A stretch of 64,000 nucleotides of DNA, from positions 1 to 64,000 of the forward strand of contig CAUYLG010059250.1 of assembly GCA_963573385.1 (NCBI GenBank), read 5' to 3'. How positions within the stretch are numbered: the stretch's first letter is position 1; each line of letters begins with the position of its first letter. Shown in pieces: positions 36,121 to 46,130 of the stretch. Origin of the DNA: Cacajao melanocephalus (taxonomy: Eukaryota > Chordata > Mammalia > Primates > Pitheciidae). The translations under genes and the position numbers were made by a program. Under the pieces are notes generated by a model, which was not told where the DNA came from, searched no databases, and saw nothing but the letters and a program-made list of their open reading frames with translations.

Positions 36121-36310
36121 ACATATTCTTTCCTTTTACCTGATAAATAAAACTCCAGCCTATCACTGCTGTCCCTGGTTAAAGACTACATTTCCCAGCA
36201 TTCATTGCAGCTGGAAAGTTGCCAGGGAGAATTGGAAATCTCCGAAGGCTTTTTCAGCACCTCTTTGAAGGGCTAATCTGGATAGGAAATATGCCCTTTC
36301 TATTTCTGTT
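36121..36310. promoter_or_regulatory. Possible ZNF143-like site in an old repeat
   Basis: ACTACATTTCCCAGCATTC at 36185-36203, followed by ATTGCAG, resembles the extended ZNF143/THAP11 motif (ACTACA module, TCCCAGCAT core, then TTGCG-like end). The surrounding TTCATTGCAGCTGG pattern also occurs in medium-reiterated repeats, so the site may be repeat-derived. Confidence 0.35.
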
Positions 36311-36640
36311 ACATATTTTACAGTTCTGTGGTTTCCTTTAAAAAAAAAAACTATTTTTTGCCCAGATTTTCTATTTTTTTCATTTGTTTCAAGAGAATGT
36401 GTCATTGATTGTTGAAGCATTTCTATGATGTCTCCTTTAAAATCCTTGTTAGGCAATTCCAGCATCTGATTCATCTGAGCGGTGCTGTCAGCTGATGGTC
36501 TTTTTTAGTTCACTTGTGTTTTGCTTGGTTCTCGGTGTCATGACTTTTTACTGTACACTGGAAATTTTGGCTATTACGTTAGGAGACTCTGGATGCTATT
36601 TTAATCTTTTATTTTAGCAGGCAATCAGCCTGTTTAGGTT
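36311..36640. mobile_element. Probable old L1-related fragment
   Basis: TTCATTTGTTTCAAGAGAAT, GTTGAAGCATTTCTATGATG, CCTTTAAAATCCTTGTTAGG and TTAGGAGACTCTGGATGCTA match a sequence I associate with old L1/HAL1 ends. Name and strand are uncertain. Confidence 0.42.
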
Positions 36641-37013
36641 TAGCACAGAGGTCTAGCGTACTTTTGTGGACTGTGGTTCCAAAGACAGTTTAATTTTCAG
36701 AGCCTTTGTGATGTTGTTTTGGTTTGCTTGGTGTATCTGGTGCTGCCTGAAGGGACAGAGAATTTTCTGCAGGCCAGCAGAGAGGTGACACTTGGTCGGG
36801 GAGGGAAGTCTCAGGCCCTGTGAGAAAGAACAGCACTTCCCCTGGCTGCTTATTTTTGATGAGCAAAAAAGTAGAAGAACCCTGGTCCTGTGGACTGGAA
36901 CCCACCAACCCAGCTTTAGGCTAAAGAAGCTTTAAGCTACTCTTTTCTTATGTAAGAGAAAAAAAATTGTATCTTGTTTTAGCCACTGTTATTTGTGTTT
37001 TCTGCAATACACT

Positions 37014-37377
37014 TGATATGTTTTGGCTGTACCCCACCCAAATCTCATCTTGAATTGTAGCTCCCATAATTCACATGTGTTGTGGGAGGGACCTGGTGGG
37101 CGATAAATTGATCATGAAAGGCAGTTTTCTATACTGTTCTCATGGTAGTGAATAAGTCTCAGGAGATCTGATGGTTTTATAAGGAGTTCCCCCTTTCACT
37201 AGGTTCTCATTCTGTCTTGTCTGGCACCATGTAAGATGTGCCTTTCATCTTCTGCCATGATTGTGAGACCTCCCCAGCCATGTAAAACTGTGAGTCCATT
37301 AAACCTCTTTTTTAAAAAAAATTAATTACCCAGTCTTGGGTATGTCTTTATTAGCAGCATAAAAATGGACTAATACA
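37014..37377 (+). mobile_element. THE1-type solo LTR
   Basis: TGATATGTTTTGGCTGTACC, CCACCCAAATCTCATCTTGA, GTGTTGTGGGAGGGACCTGG, CTCAGGAGATCTGATGGTTT, CTTCTGCCATGATTGTGAGA, CCATTAAACCTCTTTTTTAA, GCATAAAAATGGACTAATAC. TG...CA ends. The preceding bases (about 36960-37013) look like the tail of an older LTR into which it inserted. Confidence 0.93.
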
Positions 37378-37559
37378 GAGAACTTAATCCTGTTGCCGTA
37401 AGAGGGAGGGATAGAACTGGGAGTCTTCCAAAGTTGGCTGACTCCTGTTCTTTCAGGCTAAGCAATTTGCCAGCACCATGTCTATGGCCTGTGCCATCAT
37501 CCTTGGCTACAGGAATTCTCTCCTCCAAATCAGAGAATGCTTTCCTGTCTGAAGGGACA

Positions 37560-37770
37560 GAGTGACTATGTTTAGAGATTAGAGGCTGGTCAGTCTGAGT
37601 CTGAATCCCAGCTTTATCACTTGCTTTGTGACCTCATGCGTGTCACTTTAGTTACAACTGAAAAATGGATAATAATAACTGTGAGTCAGGTTGTTATGAA
37701 GACTAAAATATATAATGCACATAAGGTGCCGAGTCTGATAGTTATTTGGTCATCACCATCATCTTCTACC
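37560..37770 (+). mobile_element. MIR
   Basis: GTCTGAATCCCAGCTTTATC, CACTTGCTTTGTGACCTCAT, TGAAAAATGGATAATAATAA, CAGGTTGTTATGAAGACTAA, GTGCCGAGTCTGATAG follow plus-strand MIR order. Confidence 0.88.
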
Positions 37771-37817
37771 TGTAGCAAACATTATTTCATAAGAAATGGG
37801 TCACATAAAACACAGCA

Positions 37818-38065
37818 TATAAATAATCGGAGCTAACATTTACAGAGTGCTTACTGTCAGCCAGGCACTGGCTTACACACTTTGTGTTAACTCATTGAAT
37901 CCACACACATTCATGAGATAGTTGTTATAATTATAATCACTGTTCCCCTTTAATAAACCAAAATTCTCAAAGGAAGCTGAGAACTTTGTCCCAGTTACAC
38001 AGCTAGCAAGAGCTGGAGCTAAGATGTGATCCCATATCTGTCCAACTCCAGAGCAAAAATTTTAA
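37818..38065 (-). mobile_element. MIR, near full length
   Basis: GAGCTAACATTTACAGAGTG, CAGCCAGGCACTGGCTTACA, GTTAACTCATTGAATCCACA, CCAGTTACACAGCTAGCAAG, CTGTCCAACTCCAGAGCAAA. Lies tail-to-tail with the preceding MIR. Confidence 0.92.
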
Positions 38066-38119
38066 TAAAAAAGAGTATTAAACAGAGAGATATGTCTCAG
38101 ATTTGGGCATGTGAACAAT

Positions 38120-38700
38120 TAATTCACTTCATTCATTCAGCCCTTCAAGTAGTATCCACTGAGTTCTCATTCTGTGTCAGTTCCATGGTAGGCAGTGCTA
38201 TGGTTTGAATATTTGCATCTTTCTAAAGTTTGTGTTGAAACTTAATCACCAATGCACTGATATTAAGAGGTGGGGCCATCAGAAGATGATTAGGTCATGA
38301 AGGTCTGCCCTTGTGAATGGAATTAGTGCCCTTGTAAAAGATCTTGAGGAAGTCCTTTTGGTCATTTTTGCCCTCTGTTGTTTTGCTATGTGAGGATGCA
38401 CCAAGAAGGCACCATCTTGAAAGCAGAGAGTGAGCCCTTCCCAGACATCAAATCTTCTGGTGCCCTGATGTTGGACTTCCCAGCCTTCAGAATTGCGAGA
38501 AATAAATCTCTATGGTTTATAATTTGCCAAATTTAAGGTATTTGGTTATAACAGAAGAAATGGACTAAGACAGGCCCTATACATACAAAAATATACAAAA
38601 CATGGCCATGCCTTCAAGGGGCTTCCAGTAATTGCAGGAAGTAGACATGTAAAGAAATGTGTGACTTAAAAATTTAAAGGCGTGATGAGGTATGTATATA
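38120..38700 (-). mobile_element. L2 split by an LTR
   Basis: The left part (38120-38195) runs from TTCATTCATTCAGCCCTTCA to TGTGTCAGTTCCATGGTAGG. The right part (from 38573) continues CCTATACATACAAAAATATA, CATGCCTTCAAGGGGCTTCC, AGTAATTGCAGGAAGTAGAC. Minus-strand L2 order is unbroken apart from the LTR. Confidence 0.72.
38196..38572 (+). mobile_element. MST/MLT1A-type solo LTR
   Basis: TGCTATGGTTTGAATATTTG, GATATTAAGAGGTGGGGCCA, GATGATTAGGTCATGAAGGT, CCTTGTAAAAGATCTTGAGG, GATGTTGGACTTCCCAGCCT, GAGAAATAAATCTCTATGGT, ATGGACTAAGACA. TG...CA ends. Flanks GGCAG and GGCCC are a decayed 5 bp TSD. An intact AATAAA is present. Confidence 0.93.
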
Positions 38701-39224
38701 TGGAGTTCATTTGGAGCATACAGCAGAAAGCAGTCAGTTCTTGGGGAATGAAGGAATATTTGGCCCCATATCCCAGAAAGCCAATTCTGCAACATTTCCT
38801 GAAAGGTCTATTTTCTAATAGAATTTTGAAGAATCCCTATTTTCTTGTTTTGCTTGTGACAAAGAAGCACGATGGCACCTGCCAAATATCCCTGAACAAG
38901 GGCTTTTGTTAATTGTGAATGAAAGGATCCATGCTTCCCTTAAAGCTGGAAAGTACTAGAAGGTGTCTTAGCAGACATGGCACTTCCCTTTCTAGAGCAC
39001 ATGAGAAGCTCCAGGGCAGGTTAAGCTTGGCTTCTGTTGCTTCCTGACACCTCATCTGCCTTTACCCACTCACGGCTTCTACCAGTAGGCACCAGGTGGT
39101 TGGGTTGATGAGGAAAAGTCCACACAGCAAGAGAGATGGCAGCCAAGAAAAAAAGTAGAGGCTGTGCTAAGGTTAAAAGGTAGATGCTCTTGAATCTTTT
39201 CTAAGCACCACGACATTTTTTTTT
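38701..39224. other. No firm feature
   Basis: 38701-38850 may continue the L2. The rest is unique-looking. Confidence 0.4.
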
Positions 39225-39542
39225 TCTCAAAAGCAAAATAAGTTCAAAATTTCTGCACTTAGAAAGATACTATGATGAAGCCAGACACAGTGGCTCATGC
39301 CTGTAATCTCAGCACTTTGAGAAGCCAAGGCAGGTGGATCTCTTGAGGCCAAGAGTTAGAGACCAGCCTGGCCAACATGGAAAAACCTATTTCTACTAAA
39401 AATACAAAAATTAACTGGGTTTGGTGACAGGCGCCTGTAATCACAGCTATTACATGAGAATCGCTAGGAGAGGGAGGTTGCAGTGAGCTGAGATGGCACC
39501 ACTGTGCTCCAGCCTGGGCAACAGAGCAAGACTGTCTCTCAC

Positions 39543-39603
<61 letters not shown>

Positions 39604-40160
39604 TATAAAGAAAATGAAAACGAAAGCCACAGGTTGGGAGAAAATATTTGCAAAACATCTGGCAAAGAGCTTAGACACAGAATATATAAAGAACTCCTAC
39701 AGCTCAGTAATACAGACGACCTAATAAAAAATAAAAAGAAGATCTACATAGACAATTTACAAAATAAAATATCCTAATGGAGAATAAGTATGTGAAAAAA
39801 TGCTCACATTTTTAATTATTAGGGAAATGTAAATTAAAACAATAACGAGATATCACTATACACCTGCTAGAATGGCTAATATTAAAATTACTAGGAAACC
39901 AAGTATTGAGAAGGAGATGGAGCAACTAGAATGTTCATGCATTGCTGCAGGGTTGTAAAATGATATAATCACTTTGAAAACAAGTTTGGTAGTTCCTTAT
40001 AAAGTTAAACATTTACTTCCCATGTAATCCAGCAATTTCACTAATGGAGAGTTACCCAAAACAAATGAAACCATGTATTTATAAAAAGAAAAACTTACAC
40101 AAGAATTTTATAGTAGCTTTATTCATAAGAGCCCAAATTAGAAACAATCTAAATCTATGT
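39225..40160 (+). mobile_element. L1M split by an Alu
   Basis: A short left part (39225-39279: CAAAATTTCTGCACTTAGAA) and a long right part (39601-40160: GCCACAGGTTGGGAGAAAAT, ATTTGCAAAACATCTGGC, AGGGAAATGTAAATTAAAAC, CAGCAATTTCACTAATGGAG, GAGCCCAAATTAGAAACAAT). The order matches the end of L1 ORF2. Translation after 39601 gives the degraded ORF2 carboxyl region. Confidence 0.85.
39280..39600 (+). mobile_element. AluS with A57 tail
   Basis: Begins AGCCAGACACAGTGGCTCAT. The right monomer lacks about 25 bp after GTAATCACAGCTATTAC. It ends in 57 uninterrupted A (39544-39600). AAGATACTATGATGAA (39264-39279) and AAAATACTATAAAGAA (39597-39612) are TSD copies with 13 of 16 matches. Confidence 0.95.
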
Positions 40161-40243
40161 GTTTTATTAAATATAAATGTCCTAAATATTTTTAATAATT
40201 ATATTAGTTGTGGATCACCACTTAATTAGCTGGTCTCTATTGC

Positions 40244-40338
40244 TATTAATTCACACTTAGAGTATGTTTCACCCAGGTTACTGCTGAATACTGTTGTCTT
40301 GATTGCTTAGTCCGCTCTGCCTTGACAACTATTAGTTA
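40244..40338 (+). repeat. Local duplication, copy 1
   Basis: Pairs with 41908-42000 in the same orientation. The first 64 bp differ at about three positions, and the remainder is about 70 percent similar with small gaps. It matches no repeat I recognise. Confidence 0.93.
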
Positions 40339-40394
40339 GGTTATTTGTGAGTTTTCTGTCATATAATAAGTAAAACTACATTTTTATAGCTAAA

Positions 40395-40845
40395 TTTGCA
40401 CACAAATCCATAATTATTTTCTCAAGATGCACTGTAGAAGTGGAATTTCTTGGTCAAGGTTGGAAATATTTTAAGGCTTTTGATATATTAATTTTAAACA
40501 TATATAGTTATTTGATAAATCACCTATAACGAGAAATCTGAACTATCTTCAAATGGGATATTTTAAAGGAAGCTTGTCCTGATTGTGTCCCAGGATGGCT
40601 TTGAATGTGGCCCAACACAAATTTATAAACTTTCTTAAAATACTATGAGAATTTTTTTATGATTTTTTTTTAAAGTCCATCAGTGTTAGTTTATTTTACG
40701 TGTGACCTAAGACAATTCTTCTTCCAGTGTGGCCCAAGGAAGCCAAAAGATTGAACAACCCACTTTTAAAGTGTTTGCCAATTGAGAAGAGGAAGATGGT
40801 ATCTTGTTGCTATCTTAGTATGCATTTCTCTGATAGCTTCTACCA
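40395..40845 (-). mobile_element. L1M split by a MER1-type element
   Basis: The left part (40395-40558) has TGTAGAAGTGGAATTTCTTG and AGGCTTTTGATATATTAATT. The right part (40766-40845) has GTGTTTGCCAATTGAGAAGA, GGTATCTTGTTGCTATCTTA, GTATGCATTTCTCTGATAGC. Both follow minus-strand L1M order. Confidence 0.65.
40559..40765. mobile_element. MER1-type (hAT-Charlie) DNA transposon
   Basis: GAATGTGGCCCAACACAAAT, TATAAACTTTCTTAAAATAC, TTTATTTTACGTGTGACCTA, AATTCTTCTTCCAGTGTGGC, CCAAAAGATTGAACAACCC. Nonautonomous. Terminal repeats are decayed. Confidence 0.72.
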
Positions 40846-43030
40846 CCCTTTTCTTGCTATTTTGGCCGTGACAGAATTGGACCCAGGAGTTTATCATCAC
40901 TAAGTTCAAAGGATGGAGCAGCAGCAAACATGGATGACTTCTGACTCTCTAAGTCACCCGACCCCAGGGTCAAACAGCTAATATTGGTCTTGACATTAAA
41001 CAGATCCCCAGGCAACAGGAGTCTCTGAATGAAATCCTTAGCTCAATTGCAGCACTGGCCAGATGGGAGAAAAAATATCTCAGTGCCCAAGGATCATGGT
41101 CCAATTTCAGACAACTAAGACCTGGAGAAAGTGAACTAATTCACACTAAAGGGGTAAGTTCTACTGTGGACAACACCCCTTCTATTATCTCCTTCACAAG
41201 CACATAGATCTGTTAAGACTTTGATCCAGTTACTAAGCTGTCCCTTGGGGAATCAACAAGAACACCAAAAAGAAAAAAGAAGTAATACTCAAGGAGCATC
41301 TCTACTTCTCTATTCTCCTTCTAGATTTATGGAAAATGGAGACTAAATAAACACTCTCTAGTAATTATAGGAAAACAAAGCTCTTACTGGTAGAGGGGTG
41401 GGTTTTTCTTTTCTACAACGTTCCAAGCATTAGCACATGCCTCTGACTTTTACTCGACTTTTCCTGGTCAGAGAGAAAGTCTGTTTATCCTTCAGTCTGA
41501 AAGAAAACCTTGGGATAGGAATTCTCCATAAAGGCAGAATTGTTGGTGCTGGTAAAAGAACAATGTTGTGTATTGTGAACATGAAAATTGATGAGGTCAG
41601 AACCACCCCAGGGACATGAAAATATATATTTATGTAAGAGGCAGTGAAATTTGTCTGCAATTAAGTTTTACCAAAACTCTCAAATCTGTTGTTTGGTTTT
41701 AAGCAGATGTTGAAAAGGTTTATCCTGGATTCTGTCTTTATTGATAGGATGTCTTTTGATCTGCAGCCAAATAAGAAATCTGGATGTTATTTTGGATTTG
41801 GAAATTTCTTTTAAATAAACATATTAGTTAAGTATGTAAATCTGCTTATCATCACTTCGGGCATATTGCCAGAGTGGGAAACATCTGGGGCCTGGTGTCA
41901 GCCGACTTATTAATTCACACTTAAAGTATGTTTCACCCAGGTTACTGCTGAATACTGCTGTCTTGATTGCCTAAGTCAGTGTGTCTTGACAACAGTTAGT
42001 TACAAGTTTCAAGGCTTAAATTTTGGCTCATGAGAAATTCATGGAGCGAGGTCTGCCTGGATCTAGTGATTTAGGCTTCCAGCCCCCTTCAGGATTGATT
42101 TCAGAAATTAATTGTTAGCATTTTGGATTATGAATGACAGAGATCTGTGTTATTTATCTGAACCGACCAGCATGTAATTCCAGGAAGGGATTATATGGCC
42201 TGCTCCTGATAAGCACTGAAGTAGGGTCATTAATAGAACTTTCTGCCATAAAGCTCTCACCACTTTACAGAAGCGCCTCTCCCTCCAGTTCAAAGGATAC
42301 TCAATTGACTTCAACCTGTAAGTCTAGGGTGAATCATTTTGTCTGGTGGGCTGATAGATGATGAATGGGTACAGCCTAGCATTCTTGCTAATTCAGGTAA
42401 TGCAGCATGCAAATCCAGGGAGTCTGCTGCTCCTCATACACTTCTATGCCAAGAAATGAACACCATGGAATGAATGCATTTGGAGAGCACCCTCAAGAAT
42501 GAAGACTTTGCACTCAACAGCAAAAATGGTTCTAGAGATTGGTTGACAGAGCAGCTGGAATTCATGTTCTGAGGCCCTGAAGACGTGATTTGTGACAAAA
42601 AGGAATTTCAGGTTAGTCCTTACAAAGCATCTGAAAGACTTCTTTGGTGTTCCTTGGCATTAGCTAGGGTAAGTAATACTGGCTATTATAAAGAAGAGTC
42701 CTCAAATTTCCGTGACATAAAAGAAACGGAATTGTTTCTGTGTCACATTCCCGTGCAATGTGGGCCAGCAGGTCAGGGAGTGGGACCTCTGCTACACAGG
42801 GTCATTCATGGATTAGAATCTTTCTGTCTTGTCGCTTTGCCATCTTCTAGGACTTTGAAGTCTTCCATTGGAGCTGCCTGGAAGATGAGGGAAATGAGAG
42901 AGCTTGGAGGGAGATTTTGTAAGTCAGGGCTGGAAGTAAGTGGTCATTGTTCAGAATCAGCCAGGTGGATACATGGATCTGTAAGGTAAGTTGGAAAATA
43001 TGCTCAAGTTGTATGCTCAGCAGAAAACAT
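40846..43030. other. Long repeat-free stretch, possible regulatory DNA
   Basis: About 2.2 kb with no recognised transposon except the duplicate at 41908. Contains motif-rich parts such as AGAAATTAATTGTTAGC and GTCATTAATAGAAC (42100-42240) and CAGCATGCAAATCCAGG (octamer-like ATGCAAAT, 42412). No coding features are credible. Confidence 0.4.
41908..42000 (+). repeat. Local duplication, copy 2
   Basis: Second copy of the 40244-40338 segment, about 1.66 kb downstream, inside the repeat-free stretch. Confidence 0.93.
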
Positions 43031-43032
43031 CT

Positions 43033-43048
43033 GATATATATATATATA
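43033..43048. repeat. Short (AT)n run
   Basis: Eight alternating TA units. Confidence 0.9.
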
Positions 43049-43114
43049 GTCTTACAATAGGCATCTTGACTATAATAATAACAACAAAGGCAATCTTCAC
43101 AATAGTTAACAGTT

Positions 43115-43310
43115 ATGGTATATGTAATATATGCCATGCTCTGAGCTAAACGTCTTGCAATGCATTATCTCATTTAATGTTATTTATTCCATTCTGTAGA
43201 TGAGCAGTAAACTGAGGCTCAGGGAGCTGAAATGATCCTCACAGTCACATAACCGATAAATACTGCAGCTGAGACCTAAACCCAGAGTATACTTGACTTT
43301 GGGTCACATG
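43115..43310 (-). mobile_element. MIR
   Basis: ATATATGCCATGCTCTGAGC, TGCATTATCTCATTTAATGT, CATTCTGTAGATGAGCAGTA, ACTGAGGCTCAGGGAGCTGA, CAGTCACATAACCGATAAAT. Confidence 0.9.
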
Positions 43311-45615
43311 AGCTCAGTTCTTTTCTCCCTATGCACATCTTCAGACTCCTCTGTTCAGCGCTGGGTCAACCCTGTCTCCTCTCTTCCTCTTTCTCTAAGC
43401 TGACACAGGTCCTTCTTCTGACTGAGACCTAGAAACATTTATTTAAATCCCCTGTCACTACCATGAGCCTACAGTAAATCCTAGCGGGGGAAAGATACTT
43501 GAATATTCAGTCATAAACGATGCAAACATCCTGCTCTGGGATGTGAAATGAATAAAATTGGTACCACAGACATTTTAAGTCCCAAATATCACTCCAGTTA
43601 AAATTTTCTCCTTTATAAGTAGTGATGTTTAACAAACATTTAAATGACTTCTCAAACTCCTCATAATTCTAAAAATTGGGGTCATTTTATTCCAAACTTA
43701 CTTTTTTCAGAATAATAAACATTTTTCTACAAACTTATTTTCTCTTTACTCCCAGTAACTGTCCCAGCAGTTGAGTTTCAGGACAACTTAATTTCTCTTC
43801 TTCCTCCCTCCTGCTTTTCTTTAGCTCCTTCCTCCCTTCCTACCTTCTTCCTCTCTCCTTCTCTGTCTTCCTTTCATTTAATATTTTCTAAGCACCAATT
43901 CTGTACTAGATTTATTATAATAACAAAGATAATCAAAGTTTCTCATTTCAATGGGCTTGCCTCTGGTTTTCTACAACAAAATAAAGTTCTTAATTTCTGT
44001 AAGAGCATTGTCCATGTGAAAAGGGATGAGGACCACAAAGTAATTTACAACATGAGTGTGAGGAAGTTTCAGGAGTTGCCCCAGCAAAGCAATTTGCTTG
44101 CAGATATCATGTATGTGGGATTCAAATCTGAACCATACAAAAATAGAAATTGCTACATGTTCTGGAACATTTGGGACTCCTCTCCGATATCTGAATCCAT
44201 GAAATCTGTGAATGTCTAGGCTTTACTGCAGGGTGACAAACACAGGGCAGAAGGGTCTTTACTCTCCCATTCTGAGCCTATGGCAGACATGGCTCATTGA
44301 TCACACACGCTTTGCCACTGAACTCAGATGCAACCTCAGAATCTTTCTCAACACAGTGCTATAGGCAGACCTCACTGATCAATTGGAATTGGCATAGGAG
44401 GTGAACCTATTTACCACCCTTAGAATGCTCTATACCAACTGTCTGTTAATATGGTATTTGTAAATACACAAAGATATTTGGCATGCTTGCCTTTGGTATT
44501 TTTTTGTGCACAAATATATACTTTTGAGTAAATGAAAAGTAATAATACAAAATTTGTTAGTGGGATAAAAGGAGTAGTGACTAGGGGACCCTACAGGGAT
44601 GGAACATAAGTGTCCGATGGCAGAAAATAATGATGGGTCACTCAGGTCAGTGCTATCCATGCACCAACTGCCATACCCTGTTAGGCGTGAAAGGGCCAGT
44701 GTAGAGATGAAAAGTAAATGTGACTGCCTTTAGGGCCCTTGCCATCACAAGGTCCATGTTGCTGGCATAAAGAGACCAGTTCTCCTCCTACCTATTCCCT
44801 ACTCTATTTGTATCCTGTGTTGTGTGGCTTTCCTGGAAGTGAGGAAGTCATGAATCATTGGTTGGCATGGCCTGCGGACATGGATAAACAGAGCTCTGCC
44901 TGCCCTCCAGAGAGTAGCTGGAATGAGGGAATGGATTTCTGCCAGGAGCATGTGGAGATGGAGTTAGCAAGCACAGGACAATTTATTATCAAGGTGCTTT
45001 AGTGGCCTGAGAGCAAGGGTTCCCAGGAGCCAGGATAGATTCTAATTTGTTCAGTGTTTGCGTATGTCTGTGTTTGGGAGGACATGTATGCTGTCATGGA
45101 TCTGGTCCTCCCTTCAAAGACACCTCCTCTTCCAGTGTGTGTGTTTACTCAAGAATGGGATAAAAACCAGTGGAGTGTGAGAGTGGGGGTGGGACAGAGG
45201 TGGGAGCAGTCCCTCCCACAGCATGCAGGCAATGAGGGACCATAGTCTGTAGAGTATCAAAAAATAATAATCAACTAAAAGTTATTTTGCTTTTTTATCA
45301 TCATACCTCACCAATTCTGAGCCACTCTTTCTACCTGGGTACCATGCCACCGAAACCACATGGAGCCTGCAGGCATTCACGGGGCAGGTAACCCCCGCAG
45401 GCCAGATTGCTTCCCTGACCCCCTTCCCATGCTACCTCCCATCCCCACTACTGGTCCCATGGGATGTGAAGGTTCAGAAAGCACAAACACCAATGACTAA
45501 CCTTGTAAAGACAATTCATATTTTGTGAAATAAATTAATAATAAAATAGATTAATACTCTGTTTTAGTAAATAACATATAACGGTTGTTTTGTCTCCCAA
45601 GCCTGAGTTTCTTCA
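43311..45615. other. Mostly unique sequence
   Basis: A CT-rich stretch at 43797-43880 (CTTCCTCCC units) is the only clear low-complexity feature. 44020-44140 may be a very decayed MIR. No gene recognised. Confidence 0.45.
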
Positions 45616-46130
45616 TTTTTCTTTCACTCAGGAAGTTTGCATTGAGTTCCTTCGATGTGCTAGGCCAGGTGCTGGGGATGGGTGGTACCACACAGCAGAC
45701 CAGACAGTGAGAGGGAGCCAATCTCCTAGAGCCAGAGACAGGCAGGGGGCAAGTGAACAACACACTAACAAGGTAGTTTTAGCTGGTGTGAGCTATCACG
45801 AAGGGCCACATTGTAGGGTCATGAGATAGAAAGTGATGGGCAGGAGTGGATCTGTGTTGCATAAAGGTGATCAAGACTGGCCTTTCGGGGGAGGTGTTGT
45901 TTGGGTTGAGATTTGGTGGTTGGGAAAGAGCCAGCTACGGCAGAAAAAACAGAATGCCAAGACCAGGAGGCAGAAACAAGTCTAGCTTGTTAGAGGAAAT
46001 GAAGGAAGGCTTATGTGGATGGTAATAAGCAGGAGTCCTTTTGGGAAAGAGGCTGAAGGGATGCAGAGGCCAGGTGGGGTCAATCATGTAGGGTCATAAG
46101 ACTGTGCTATGGAGTTTGCATTGGGTGAGC
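45616..46130 (-). mobile_element. L2 3' region
   Basis: Minus-strand L2 over about 500 bp: GATGTGCTAGGCCAGGTGCT, GGGGCAAGTGAACAACACAC, GACTGGCCTTTCGGGGGAGG, AGAAAAAACAGAATGCCAAG, GGCCAGGTGGGGTCAATCAT, GTAGGGTCATAAGACTGTGC. Confidence 0.82.

Noticed and set aside
39295..39777. Frames of 94-127 codons with poly-Phe or poly-Lys
   Set aside because: They run through AluS, its A57 tail and the L1M fragment.
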